Positions 38,683-50,699 of a stretch of 64,000 nt of DNA are shown piece after piece; positions within the stretch are counted from its first letter, which is position 1; the number at the start of each line of letters is the position of its first letter. The DNA is taken from contig NC_058337.1 in assembly GCF_905475395.1 (NCBI RefSeq), positions 86,794,368-86,858,367 of the forward strand, read 5' to 3'. This stretch comes from Chrysoperla carnea (lineage: Eukaryota > Arthropoda > Insecta > Neuroptera > Chrysopidae). The notes under the pieces are model-generated. The model was not told the DNA's origin, searched no databases, and saw only the letters and a list, made by a program, of their open reading frames with translations. Position numbers and translations under genes: made by a program.

Positions 38683-39223
38683 AATTAAAAAAAAATAATA
38701 ATAATCATATTTAATTTATATATTAGTGTTTTTTTTTTGTTTATAAATTTTTTATTTGAATAATTTCGATAATACGGACCATCAATTTTCGAAAAAAAAA
38801 AAAAAGTAAATAATTCTTTCTGAGGATCTATTTTATTGTAGGTATATTATACACTACAAGGATGCACATTGAACTAAAGTTCAGTTTAGAGCTTTTACCC
38901 TGTCTGTGCCTTTTATACGCATGACTCTATATCTAATGATTTTATGGATTTGATAATCGAAAAAAATTAAATAAAATTTGAGCATTTTTTGGGTTGAAAA
39001 AAATCATGGAACTCGCGTAATCGTCACGCTCATACATACCACATTAAAAACAACGGTTCTCACCCTATCACTAAAGATAAACCACATTGAGCACATTTTC
39101 ACATTTAGCTCTAGGAGGGGTGACCATCCTAGTCAACACAAAAAGTTTAAGAAAACAATTTTATTGAAAAAAAAAGCTATCTATATTACATTATTGATAT
39201 GTATATATATATCAAACATAGAG

Positions 39224-39290
39224 TAGTGGATAGCCCAGCCGCTTCCGACTACAGAATACCTCGGTTCAAATCTAGCATTGTCCCGATTAA
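39224..39290 (+). repeat. tRNA-derived SINE head
   Basis: AGTAGTGGATAGCCCAGCCG resembles an A-box region and CGGTTCAAATCTAGC a B-box region, separated by CTTCCGACTACAGAATACC, which looks like an anticodon arm. Stem pairing is imperfect, so it is a SINE head and not a tRNA gene. Confidence 0.5.
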
Positions 39291-39384
39291 TTTTTAATTA
39301 AATAAGTTATTATGTCAAGAGAAGGAATTTTTTTAGATAATTGTTATGAGAACCAAAAACGACAAATAAGTAAGAGAGCGATGT

Positions 39385-39925
39385 GTATTTTATGTTATTT
39401 TAATTCCCACCCTCTGGCAGAAGAGTGATTTATGACATAAGTAGGAAAGTGGGACGGACTAACATAATTAATTTTTTTTGTGAAATAACATGTTCTCCTA
39501 TTACAAAATCTTAAAAAATTTCATTTAACAAGAATAAGTTCGCATGTAAAAAGCAAGCAAAATAAGTATTTTTTTTTTATATTTTGTAATAGGCGAATAT
39601 GTTATAAAATAGTGGGATAAAATATATATAAACATGTTCTCCTGTTACAAAATTTCAAATTTTAGTCTTAACGAGCGATTTTTTTTAATTTTATGAATAC
39701 AAATTTTAATATTTTTTAATAGGAGAATATGAGTATGATAAACTATTAAACATGTTCTCCCATTAAAAAGTTTCATATTTTAGCATAACCAAGCCATTTT
39801 GTACATATTTTTAATATATTGTAAAAGGAGAATATGATTTTAAACAGTGAGATATATATATGATTATTTAAATTCCCACCCCCCGACAGAAAAGTGATTT
39901 ATGACATATGTATAACTGACGTTAA
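39385..39925. repeat. Complex repeat: direct-repeat flanks around hairpin units
   Basis: Outer direct repeats (39390-39445 and 39868-39915) share AATTCCCACCC, CAGAA-AGTGATTTATGACATA. Between them are three imperfect units starting with ACATGTTCTCC (near 39488, 39632 and 39748) and closing with TTTTGTAATAGGCGAATATG-like sequence (near 39583, 39712 and 39818). The opening and closing words are mutually inverted, so each unit could fold. No coding capacity. Confidence 0.6.
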
Positions 39926-40024
39926 TTATAGCAAGAGGGCGGGTTATATAGATAATTTAAACTATAAAAAGAGTGGAAAATTTTTAACACCCGAAAAAAT
40001 TTAAAAAGTTTAATTTAGAAATGT

Positions 40025-40096
40025 TAACCACACCAGGATACGAACCAGCGTACCCAAGTGTCACAGGCTAGTGCTAAACCCACACAACCACCCGAT
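40025..40096 (-). repeat. tRNA-derived SINE head, antisense
   Basis: On the minus strand GGTTGTGTGGGTTTAGCACT (A-box side) is followed by CTGGTTCGTATCCTGG (B-box side). It faces the SINE head at 39224-39290 across the repeat block at 39385-39925. Confidence 0.5.
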
Positions 40097-40099
40097 TTT

Positions 40100-41800
40100 G
40101 TTATAATCATATAATCAACTTAATGCCTACCTTTACAACATAATTAATTAATTGATAATTTTGTCCTGGAAGAAAAAATAGGATAGAAAAAATAAAACAA
40201 AATTTAAAATATATAACGATTTTCCTTTATTTATAACAAACAAACAAAATGTTATAAAAACTGAACTTTTTACAAGTATATTTTAATCCAACAATTGCTA
40301 ATAATAAACAAACAATCAATAATTCCTTAAAATACATTGATTAAGGAAGTAAAAACTGGAAATCAATAGTATTGGGGGCTAACTTAATGACAGATAATTG
40401 TTTAATAAAATATAAATAAACATCGATCGAACAAATAATTTTAATGATCAAACAATGGAGAACTAACGACGAACAATAGATTAAAAAAGATTTTTAATTA
40501 ATTAACCCGAAATAAAAATTTGTGGGGGGCCAAATTACGTTAGCTAATACATTCCTAAAAAAATACGATTTTTTTAGGGTTTTATGTAATAAAAATTAAA
40601 TAACTAAACGGACTTTCCCTATGATTTTGACCTTAACATTTTGTCCAAGAATTTCATAATAAAATTTAAAATATTCAAAGATGTACCAAATGCCCTTGGA
40701 TGGTCTAATTTCCTCATTAATTTGAATATTTATTCGTTGAAAAATTTTATTAATATTTTTTAAATCAAGTTTATGCATGCTCATAGTTTAATTTATAAAA
40801 AATAAAGCTCTTGAAATCTCCTTTTGAGAAATTTTCTAGCATTTCAAGAATATTTAATATTTTTCTCTACGAAGTATTAAATTATCTATACATTACACCC
40901 ATAATTACATTTGTAATAATATGGTACTTTAACCGGGGATTACCCGGTTCTCTATGATAACCCACATTCAAAAAATATAAGTATTCAATGACTAAATCAG
41001 ACAAAAGGGCAATCCCACCGGAACACAAATACGCAACCATTTTAACGGTTTGTGCTAGTTTTCATTGAGATAGCAAAGTCAGTGCATGTTTTAAGCTTGT
41101 GAATGAGAAATAAATGTCATTTTCAGTTTTTTGTTTGATAATTAATTTTTTAGCAGGAATTTATTACAATCATGTAAACTTTCCTCTGATGGCCCGTTGC
41201 GTGATTCCCTAAGAAGGCTCGAGCCCCGAGCGGTGCGTTGGACGAAAAAGAATAAAACAACCGTTAACAGGCAAATAATTAAGATTTTAACAAAATACGT
41301 AGTTTGGGATTAATATCTTAACTCAGAAAATTTGTATAAAGATTAAACATGTGGAAAATGAAAGATAAAACAATGAGGAAAATTTTAAATCTTAGTAGAC
41401 CTCAATCCAATAAACAGAACCGGAGATGTCGACCACTTTGCGTTTGGCCGTCTCAACTGTTTATTAATAAATTTTTTTCAAAAAACTCTTTCATGAACAT
41501 TAAGTGAATATATTAATTTAACTTGTTTTAATTTTTCTACAAAATTAATTAAGTTTTTCAAATATTTTTTCTTTAAAAACATTTAATTATCAATGCAATT
41601 AAATGTTTTTAATCTATTTGTGTGAATAATTAATTATAATATTTTATATGTTAAGGTTACGGGACTATAAATCTGATCAGGGGGTAAGTGCAGTAGAAGC
41701 ATTTCAGATTCAAGATTGATTAACAGGCAATTCATTCGTGTTCGAAACATGTTTCGGCTGAGAAAATGATGAAGAAAATCAAGTTGCAAACATTGTTCAT
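40100..41800. other. Intergenic, no gene found
   Basis: AT-rich DNA with no convincing coding or element signal. A GC-richer patch at 41190-41260 (GGCTCGAGCCCCGAGCGGTG) is unassigned. Confidence 0.45.
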
Positions 41801-41808
41801 GGTGACTT

Positions 41809-41979
41809 CCACAAGGTTCTGTACTAGGATCTCTCTTGTTTACTAGAAATAAGATGATACTATTTACCGATGATACGTCCTTATTCTTTCATCAGAAAGA
41901 GGAAGACGTTCTCATCAAAGATATAAATATTACGCTTTCCATGTTACAAACCTGTTTCAAGATCAATACACTAAAATGA
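41809..41979 (+). pseudogene. Non-LTR reverse-transcriptase fragment
   Basis: One frame reads PQGSVLGSLLF, then after a short deleted stretch ILFTDDTSLFFH, then CFKINTLK and a stop. These are RT motif 4 (PQGSVLGPLLF), the catalytic FADD block (here FTDD, normally F/Y-A-DD) and the W-NKLKLN block of jockey/CR1-type LINEs. The segment between motif 4 and the DD block is missing and the Ala before DD is Thr, so it is inactive. Confidence 0.65.
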
Positions 41980-42978
41980 ATATTTAATAAGTGTGAGCTT
42001 TGACTTTTGACTCACCTCCAGTACCTATTTTTAGATTTTTTTATCTGAACTGCCATCTTTTTGTGTAATTTCGCTATTATTTCAGGAAAAGGAAAAAATT
42101 AAAAAATATCTAATACTTTGCCCATAAACTTTTATTAATATTATGCAATTACAAATATTTTGAAATAATTTGATTAAAAATGGTCATCAAATATTAGAGG
42201 CCGTATCATTAATTAATCAATTTCATCATAATATCTGATTATAACAAAATAGAAAAATATTTAATTTACAAATTTGTTATTCTTAAAATTTCAAACTGAT
42301 TTTTATTGCACATTTATAATATAATATTTATCAAAAAAATTTTTTGCGTTTAAAAATAATGTCTATTGGTGTAGGCGCGGGGAAATAAACAAAGTTTTTA
42401 TTGGTTTGTCTATTTTATATTTTAAACTATGGTAGATAAGATAATGAATTGTAATCTAGTCAAGAAGAAAAATTTTTCACGAAATTTAATTCCGATTTCC
42501 GAAGAAAATTTGGTACATTGTTTCAAATTAGTCCAATGTATAGATAATGAGATTTCATTACCAGCGGATTCAACATATGAGATAGATGAACCTATAAAAA
42601 TAGTATAATCGATTATCATCTGGCATCTAGATGGTCTGTACATATTTGAATTGTCCTAAATCTTATTATTCCGAGGAAATCCATGAAAATGTCCATTTTT
42701 TAAATATTCACAAGTTCAGAGCCTTTTCTCAGTATGTTATTCTAAAGTACTATATAGATTTAAAAAGATGTTAAACTTTATATACAAAAATTGACGGAAA
42801 AGTTTGTGGCGTTCCTCCTATACTTACTGAGAATGAACTACTTTTCAGGTCCAATATCTCGGTAACATCTGGTCTATAGGAAAGAATGATATTGTCTTGT
42901 CCCCAAATATCACTTACCTGGTTACTGGTAATACGGTTAATATTTTTTGTTTAACAACATGCATATTAACTACAACTA

Positions 42979-43729
42979 CAGTGAAATTTGGTTAAGTGAA
43001 ACCTGGATAAGCGAGAAACCTCCATAACTGGTACTCATGCTGAGGTCCCAACTCTTTGGCACTGAATTACTTCCGTTAGTTTCGATTTTATCGTCATAGT
43101 TACCTCTATAACTAAGACAACGAGTGAAATTTATATGCACTAACATATGTAACTGAGAACTGAGATAACATCGTTTTGTTTGTTTTCTTACTAATTCTTA
43201 TTCTACTCGCAAATTCCACACTTAACTAATTTTGAGCCTCAATGACCTTCGGTTTTAGTTTTGCTTTACTTTCATACGGATGTTTATTTAAAAATGCCGA
43301 AACGAAGGCTCAAATAGTTATCAGTACGTGAAAAACTGAATTTAATATCCGTTTATGTAAGTGGGAACACACGTGAAGAAGTCTGTGTCGAATTTAAAAT
43401 GTCAAAATCTACTCTTTGTAGAATAATTCAGAATAAAGATAAAATTCAATACCAATGTTCTGAACCGATGCGCGATGATTAAAAAAAAGGCTCAAGATTT
43501 CGCGCGAGGGCTCGGTTATTCATAATTTTTGTAGCAGCAATGATATTGATAATATCGCATCTCTATAACTGAAATAACCTATATTCTAACCTCTATTCAT
43601 GGAACCTTCTGTAGATGAGACAGAAATTTATTTATACCTGGATTTCTAAGACACTAGCTAAGTGGAATACCTGTATAAGTGAGAGAAATTTGCAGGTTCC
43701 TTGGTATCTCATTTAACCATGTTAAACCG
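42979..43729 (+). mobile_element. Pogo/Tigger-like DNA transposon remnant
   Basis: Left end CAGTGAAATTTGGTTAAGTG and right end, reversed, CGGTTTAACATGGTTAAATG form a diverged terminal inverted repeat. TA dinucleotides flank both sides (42977-42978 and 43730-43731), the expected target duplication. The 751-bp copy is internally deleted and keeps only the transposase N-terminus. Confidence 0.65.
43294..43482 (+). pseudogene. Pogo/CENP-B-type HTH, interrupted
   Basis: The frame starts MPKRRLK and hits TAG as codon 8. It then continues LSVREKLNLISVYVSGN, FKMSKSTLCRII and QNKDKIQ to a TAA. This is the N-terminal CENP-B/psq helix-turn-helix that binds the ends of pogo-family transposons (K-LSL-EKL-I---G, then V-KSTI--I-KNK-KI). 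The catalytic DDE part is deleted. It is non-functional because of the early stop and truncation. Confidence 0.7.
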
Positions 43730-43794
43730 TATATGGAAAAAATTTCAAGTTTGATTTTATTTATGATAAAATCAGACTCAAAATCTAATTAAAA

Positions 43795-44345
43795 CACGTG
43801 AAAACAAACAATTGACTGAGTTAATTGTTAAAATACCATGCATAGTCAGTGTTGATTTCTTTATCACATAACACATACAAACATGTGACACATACATAAC
43901 TGATAATCAAGTATAGTACATATTATAAAATTTCCGCCTAATTGGCGCCCTCACGGGTAAACAGTGATGTTTACGAAAAAATGTTTCAAACAAAAGTTGT
44001 TTAATTTTTGATAAGGAACATTTTTTACGTTTAAACTTTTGTACTATCTCTAACGGTTTACAAGATGGGTCCTACGGACCCAAGACCCAATTGATCTATG
44101 ATGCTCATTTACGAACTTTTTACGTCCTGAGTACGCTGTAAAAATTTCAGCTCGATATCTTTTTTCGTTTTTGAGTTATCGTGTCCACAGACGGACGGAC
44201 AACCGGAAATGGACTAAGTAGGTGATTTTATGAACACCTATGACACAATTTTGTTCCTAGCATCATTATTTTTAAGCGTTACAAACTTGGGACTAAACTT
44301 AATATACTATGTATATTTCATATAAGCATGGTATAACAATTAGCT
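43795..44345 (+). repeat. Dispersed 'acaattgactgagtt' family, copy with longest 3' end
   Basis: Begins GTGAAAACAAACAATTGACT and continues through GGTTTACAAGATGGG, CTACGGACCCAAGACCC, GACGGACGGACAACCGG and GCGTTACAAACTTGGGACTA. It lacks the AGACCA-to-GGTTTTGGAG section present in the 34680 and 56738 copies. No ORF; family class unknown. Confidence 0.65.
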
Positions 44346-44349
44346 TCAA

Positions 44350-46410
44350 AGACACTTTTAAAACTCATATAAAAAACTATCAACTATCAAGACAAAATTA
44401 TTTTGAATTAGTAATTTGTACACCATGGATTTTTTATTTTTTTTAAACTAAAAAGCTTCTAAAATACTAAATGTTATAAATAAAAATTATCAAATCATTG
44501 ACATATTTTTCATGAGGATTATTAATTTTATGGCAATAAATAAAATTAATATTTGGAATGCATAAATTACCATAATAATTATTTATTTACTTCTTTGAAT
44601 CGTTCAAAAAAATGTCATATGACAATGTCATCACTCCTGTTTGAGAATTGTGTCAGTTACGAAAACTATGTTGTTTTTTAATTCATTACAAATTTTATGC
44701 GAAAGACTCTTTCACCTCTATGTTCAAATTTATAAAAAAAATCATTGGAATCATTCAGACCACGGTTAAAGCCTCAATTTTCTTTATTATCAATAAAGGA
44801 TGCATACAAATCACATGCGATTTTATATACCAGTCGAATTTTTTAAAATTCATAAGTTAGAACATATTTGACCCTCCTAAACATATCCTGATATGTTTCA
44901 GGTTTCCAAGCTCTCTGAGGTCTGTTGTTAAATCAAAGGTCTTGAGGGTCTCAATTGAAGTATAATATATATATATTATGTAAAAAATACAAAAAGCGCT
45001 TGTATAAACTCAGTTCAAAGTTAAGGGCCAATACAAACTATTGCAATATGTCTCGTGGATTGTATTCAATCCGAGACCTTGGAAAGTATTATCCACTAAT
45101 ACATATTATATTTCACGTGAGGAAACAAAATTTTGCTCGTATTACGCTGTACAAAATTAAGGACAAAAAAAATTGGGTGCTTTACTTTTTTCAGTTGACA
45201 TATGCTTGATACTCGAAGAATAAGTTTTATCGATCAAAATGCTTCAAGCAAAACTTGTTGGGTCGAGAGGTGCACATCTTACGTACGAGGACATTAAACT
45301 TGACTCAGGTTTTCGGGCTCAATAAAAAGCTCACCCTACTCCCTACCTGGTAATAGATAGATGTACATGATTGTTCGAAACATTATCCACAAATCGTACA
45401 GTTTAGACAAAAGTGGCCGGAAAAGTTTTACCCAAAATTGTTTTTTCGTATGTCTTTTGCGGAATCTATACACTCTTTGAAAAAAATTTTCGAATAAAAG
45501 TTCTTTGTTGATCAATAAATACCATTTTTGTTCAAATTGAATTAAGAAACGGGCAAAAAAAATGCGTGTTTGCCCTTTGAAACTTGAATTTAATACCCGT
45601 ATAAGATGTGTGCCTTTAAAATTAACATTTTTCCTTTGAAACATTTTCCTCGATTAACCTTATTTTTCCAGTTTCACGCATATGTCAAGTTGAAAAAGGC
45701 ACTTTGTAATAATTTTAAGTAAAGATCAAAATAATGAAAAAATTCAAAATGATAATTTTGTCTTAAAATTCGGTATATGAGTATAAAAAAAATATTCTAA
45801 ACAATTTTTTTCGATATCTTTTACCCTAGGCAAATGATTTAAAATCGGGTCTATTTGTCAATTTGTAGAAGACTGAATTTAAAGCTCAGATTTCGGTTGA
45901 GTATCTTAAAAAATGTAACCCATCAACATTCTATGACAGTACAAAAATTCAAATCGATATTCCTATAAATAACGACAATATGAGAGTGTCTTCATCTTAA
46001 ATGCGTCAGTAATTTTCGAATTGATTATATTTTCGTTGCACATCCGTTATCCTAACTCATAACGGATACGGATTACAAACAGTACTTACTGTGTGTGTGT
46101 ATAGAGGTGAGAATGCCCAATGATTTATATTTATAAAAATGTAGATTTGGATTTCAAGGTGTTCTGTTGAATCTTTAAAATCTTAACACTTTTTTTTTAT
46201 CACTATATAATGGTGGATAGGTCAAAGTATTAAGAATAATATTAAATGCTAATAAATATCGTAATACGTAATTATAAAATTTGATTTATGTGCAAATAAG
46301 AGTAGGAGTAAGTAGATAATGTACATTATTGTAAAGTTGTAACAACATATACAGTATTCAGCATATAGGTATACGATATTTGGAAATTGAAGATGAAAAA
46401 TTTTTTATGA
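44350..46410. other. Intergenic upstream of the cuticle gene
   Basis: No gene or clear element was found. Small open frames near 44650-45210 and 45336-45644 have no recognisable motifs. Confidence 0.45.
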
Positions 46411-46415
46411 ATTCC

Positions 46416-46423
46416 TATAAATA
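46416..46423 (+). promoter_or_regulatory. TATA box of the cuticle protein gene
   Basis: TATAAATA lies 76 bases before the start codon. A TTTCATCATA stretch at 46441-46450 would place transcription start about 27-30 bases downstream, leaving a 5' UTR of roughly 45 bases, which is usual for cuticle protein genes. Confidence 0.6.
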
Positions 46424-46491
46424 TTGTCGTCAATAAATACTTTCATCATAACATATTCACCGTCAATATTCGTCACATATTCCATACAACA

Positions 46492-48274
46492 ATGAAATTC
46501 ATTTTGGTATGTGAATTTTTTTAAATTAATTTTCTTGTGAAAACTTTATTTTTTTAAATTAATGTGAATTTAATTTAATTATATTTATCGTGTTAAGGCT
46601 TGTGCTTAGAATTTTAACAAATTAGTGCATTAAAAATTATACTACTGACTTATTCCGTTGGTTTTAATATATAAAGAGAAAATTCAAATCTAAAATTTAA
46701 CTTTTGTTTTTAAATTTGGCTGCAAAATTTACAATAACGTTTGAAATTAGTGATTAATAGAAATAAAAACTAAATCCAAAAACTAAGCTCTATATACTTG
46801 ATAGAGTTTTATTGTGTAATATAATGATTATGCTAAGCATTTAACTAAGAAACAATTAAATATTTTCAAAATTAAGTAACAAGCGTAAAATAGTTTTCAA
46901 AATTTTGTATATAGAGCTTAAACTTCTTCAATAAGGACTTTTATTTACTATAATTTTATGTGCCTTATTATTTTTCGGTTACCCTGTAGAATTAGGACAT
47001 TACTGGATTGATCGAGTTAAGATAATAATCGAAATTTTTCGAAACTACCGATATGTGTACAAAAATAATTAATTATATAATTAAATCTAACGTAGCACTC
47101 TTAGATTTTTGCCTGCCAAATTTTCTCTCTATTTATCTTGTTCAGGTTGAGATTAGATATCGAGGTTTCGTAACCCTTTTCGACTTTTTTGAATATTTTA
47201 AAATGACATCCTAGACGCAAAAAAATCAAATTTACAAATAATTTTTATACATCTTTAAAAATTGTTAAAAGCGGTAAATTCAGAAAAAAAAAAGAGAAAG
47301 AGCGGCAGGATAAATAAGTTAGAAAACATGCAATACACCGTTTAAACATGAAATCTGGCTTAATCCAACTGGAACTAATGGAACTAATAAATTATAATAC
47401 CACCATTTTTTATAAAAGGTACATAAGTCATTTGAGAAGAGCATGTTATAAATTAACTTCTGAACAAACAGATATGGCCTTATTAAGGCCGGCATCCAAA
47501 ATTGAAACAATTTTATTTTTTGGAAGAAAATATGTCCCACTTTCTCTTTTCAAGGTCTCTTTTAAAGTTTGTTTTGTCTTTTCAACTACATATTAAAATG
47601 CGATTAAAAAACTTATATTCAAATCAGTCTTGTTTTATAGGAATTTAGGTTAGGTTATGTTGGCTGTCCACGAATGACACACTTAGGCTATAGAGCTCAT
47701 AAACTAAACTAACCTAACTACATATATAATTGCGATTAAACAACTTATAACCAAATCAGCCTTGTTTTATCGGTATTTAAACTATGCATAATTTTTCTGA
47801 GCGCAATGGACACTTTTCTGAACACTAATACAATACATAGACTGCGTTTGAAACGATTGCTAAGGGCGTAAATAAATCACTTTTTTATTTATTTTATAGG
47901 CATTAACTGTTGCATGCGTAGCACTAGCTACAGCTGACAAATTAACTGGTAAAGAACCAATTCCAATTCTACGTCAACAATCTGAAATTAATCCAGATGG
48001 TTCATATCAATGGTCATATGAAACTGGTAATGGTATTAATGCAGAAGAACGAGGTTTCTTAAAGAATGCTGGTAATCCAGAAACAGAAGCTGAGGTTGCA
48101 CAAGGTTCATTTGAATATACAGCACCAAATGGGGAATTAGTACAAACTAGTTATATTGCTGATGAAAATGGTTTCCAACCACAAGGAACACATATTCCAA
48201 AACCTCCACCAATTCCAGAACCTATTTTACGTGCTTTAGAAATTTTAGCAAGACTTCCTCCACCAAAAAATTAA
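46492..48274 (+). CDS. RR-1 cuticle protein, 129 aa
   Basis: Secreted structural protein of the insect cuticle that binds chitin through the extended Rebers-Riddiford domain. Exon 1 is 46492-46506 (MKFIL) and exon 2 is 47900-48274; the phase-0 intron of 1393 bp inside the signal peptide is the classic cuticle-gene layout. Signal peptide 1-17 ([17 protein letters not shown]), then mature protein from DKLTGKEP. The RR-1 consensus spans ~35-105: [14 protein letters not shown], then [28 protein letters not shown] and [12 protein letters not shown]. The conserved aromatic positions Y41, W43, Y45, F76, Y78 and Y90 are intact. The C-terminus is Pro-rich (PPPIPEP, PPPKN). RR-1 proteins are typical of soft, flexible cuticle. 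It stands alone here, not in a visible cluster. Confidence 0.92.
47593..47781. repeat. SINE/LINE 3' tail between duplicated flanks, in cuticle intron
   Basis: The core 47645-47700 reads TTTAGGTTAGGTTATGTTGG, then CTGTCCACGAATGACACAC, the reversed 3' tail found at 50399 and 53520-53571. It is flanked by two ~50-bp direct repeats (47593-47647 and 47724-47781) sharing GCGATTAAA-AACTTATA and CAAATCAG-CTTGTTTTA. Confidence 0.5.
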
Positions 48275-49050
48275 AAAACTAATTTGTATATAATATTTGT
48301 AAATATAATATAATTAAATTAATTTTAAAACTAGAACTTGTGGATTTTATTTGATATCTGTTTCAACAAAATGATTGGAAAACTCCGCCCGATCTTATAA
48401 TGAGTATTAAGTAAGCACTTATACATAATTTAAAGGATATAAAGATTATAGTAATATGTATATATAAATAGATTGATAGGTTTCTTTGAAGATTTAAAGG
48501 TTTTTTTTACAAAACATAAAAATAACAACCAGATACATTAATTTTAACAATGAAAGCCAAGATCACTGCCTTCTATTGAGCAAATTGATATACATGTCTA
48601 ATTAAATTTAAATTATGAAAAAATCTCTTTAAAAAAAATTAATGAGGTGCTTCTAAGTTAAATTCACATATTTTTCGGAAAAAAAGTGTCTATAAAACTT
48701 TAAAATTATGTATTTATTATTCACAGCCCATGATTTAAATTTTCAATTCATAAAACAAAACACTAATTATCTCCCAAAATATATTTTTAATTTAATCCTT
48801 AAATTATCGTAATATATTATAATGAATTTAAATATTTTGATAAAAGTAACTAAAAAATTGATATCGTATAAAGATTGTTATAGTTTATTACTATTTGATA
48901 AATTTTCTTTTCTATTATCAAAAATTTGATAATAAATAAAACACAATAAATTGAAAAGTGTACAACACATATTTAGCAATACACCTGAAGTCACCATTCG
49001 ATGAGTCATGCCATTCGAAGAAATAGCGAAACAAAAAATTTATTTAATGA
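48275..49050. other. 3' flank of the cuticle gene
   Basis: AT-rich non-coding sequence. No canonical AATAAA lies close to the stop; AATATA variants at 48290-48312 could serve. No other feature was seen. Confidence 0.35.
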
Positions 49051-49948
49051 TATACCTACAGAGTGCCCAAAAGTGTGGAAATCCCCAGTTAATTTGGCCA
49101 TAATATCTCCTTGCCTTTATTGGCCAGGATTGTCCTATTGGCCTTAGAGTTTCCTATGAAATAAGATCTTTATTTATTTTTTTTTATGTTAAGACAAATT
49201 TAGGTATAAAAAAAGTCATACAAATTTAATTAATTATATAACATTTCATTTACGTTATGTGGCAATCAGCCTAGAAGATAGTTTTTAATTAATTGTTTAA
49301 ATTTATTGATATCATTACTGGACTGGATTTCAGATGCTTACTTTTGATACAATTTATATCCTGTAAAACAGGTGAATTTTCATAAAAAGCAGTCCTATGA
49401 TTATAATTGTAACTTGATATCATAGATCTTGTAATATATATAATAGTTCTATTTATTCCCAACAAAATATTGCTTCCATTTCATATGTGTTAATAGTTCA
49501 TATGCGTAAATACCATAGACGGCGGGGCTTACCATTTGAGAAATCGATTTTTGGTTCGCTGTAGCTTTAGGGTTAAGTTCAATTTCAAATACAAGGTCAA
49601 CATTCGATTCCCCGTCGAAAAATATGTCGGATATGGTTGTTATACAGGGGTTACTATTGCAAAAAAAAATTGACCTTGGAATAACCTTGAAAATCATGGC
49701 CTAGGTCATGGCCAAAATCATATTTTTGCGTAAAATTTTCCGCTCTTTTCAAAACTGAAATAAAAAGTGGGGATTCCCATTTAAAAAATCGATTTTTGTT
49801 TGCTGTGGCTTTGAGGTTATATTCAAGGTTAAATTCAAGGTCGCCATTAGATTTTCCGCCAAAAAATACGTCAGGTAAGGTACTTTTTATGTTTTTCCTC
49901 CTCTACAAGATCTCCTGGAGTTTCCATACTTTTGGGACATCATGTATA
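49051..49948. mobile_element. TA-flanked inverted-repeat element with internal duplication
   Basis: Left end TATACCTACAGAGTGCCC then AAAAGTGTGGAAA; right end, reversed, TATACATGATGTCCC then AAAAGTATGGAAA. The terminal repeats are about 30 bp with TATA ends, suggesting a mariner/Tc1-type non-autonomous element of about 900 bp. Inside, 49530-49630 and 49776-49870 are direct repeats about 245 bp apart (both contain AAATCGATTTTTG-TT and CGCTGT-GCTTT). No transposase ORF. Confidence 0.6.
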
Positions 49949-50396
49949 ATGAAATCTCAAGACATTTTTCAATTATTCATGATAGTTTGAATTATTCTAT
50001 TAGAAGTCGATATTCAATTTTTTTTGTGGGAACCAAATTTTTTAATTAATTTTATTAAAGCTCCAACTCTCAATTTAATTTATTTTTTTTAATATTCATA
50101 AACTTAGCTTATGCACGATAAATAATAAAATGAAAAGGCCGCCCTTCCACCTGTAGCTTCAATTTTATGAAATCAATTTAGATAAGATATCATATTTCTC
50201 GCAATACGTATTTTTTGCAAAAAGCTTAATGTAAGTGTAATGTATTCCTAAAAATTCAATTAGTTTGGTAAATATGGTGGAAGCGCAAATAAATGCATAC
50301 CTAGGATATGTAAGTTTTTTATGATTTTTTTTAATTTTTTTTTATTTGAACATTTTTTATTTTACATATTTAAACAATACAGTCACCTTGTGTATT

Positions 50397-50697
50397 GCGT
50401 TAGGTTAGGTTAGGTTAAATTGGCTGTCCACGAAGGACACACTCATTCTACATAGAGCCCATTGTGATACCATATATGTGTATGACCACCTTTTCCGCTG
50501 ATAATTTAATTTATCAGCTCTTCAATTTCAAAGGCTGAGTGCACCTCCTTCATGCATATACCATGCACTACACAAGCCCATCACAACTATTAATTAAATT
50601 AATTTTTGTTGCGACTCCGAGAATCGAACAAACTACCCTGTGCATACCGCGGACGGAATTGGTTACGCCTTCACCAACTGCGTTAACACGGGTGTCT
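50397..50697 (-). mobile_element. tRNA-derived SINE with LINE-like 3' tail
   Basis: On the minus strand the element starts with a tRNA-like head: A-box-like TAACGCAGTTGGTGAAGGCG, later B-box-like TTGTTCGATTCTC. After an unrelated body it ends GTGTGTCCTTCGTGGACAGCC followed by three CCTAA units (TTAGG on the + strand). The tail matches the 3' end of the LINE fragment at 53182-53571 and the piece at 47645. Confidence 0.65.
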
Positions 50698-50699
50698 AT

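Noticed and set aside
39488..39840. Regularly spaced repeats that could suggest a CRISPR array
   Set aside because: Units are imperfect, spacing is irregular (about 144 and 116 bp), and the context is an insect nuclear genome.
45336..45644. 102-codon minus-strand frame
   Set aside because: Basic, aromatic-rich reading with no recognisable motif; flanks show no gene structure.
47319..47596. Overlapping 73- and 82-codon frames in the cuticle intron
   Set aside because: Both strands are open by chance; no motif and they lie inside a well-supported intron.
50610..50697. Possible functional tRNA gene on the minus strand
   Set aside because: A and B boxes are recognisable but degenerate, stems do not pair, and the sequence continues into a SINE body.
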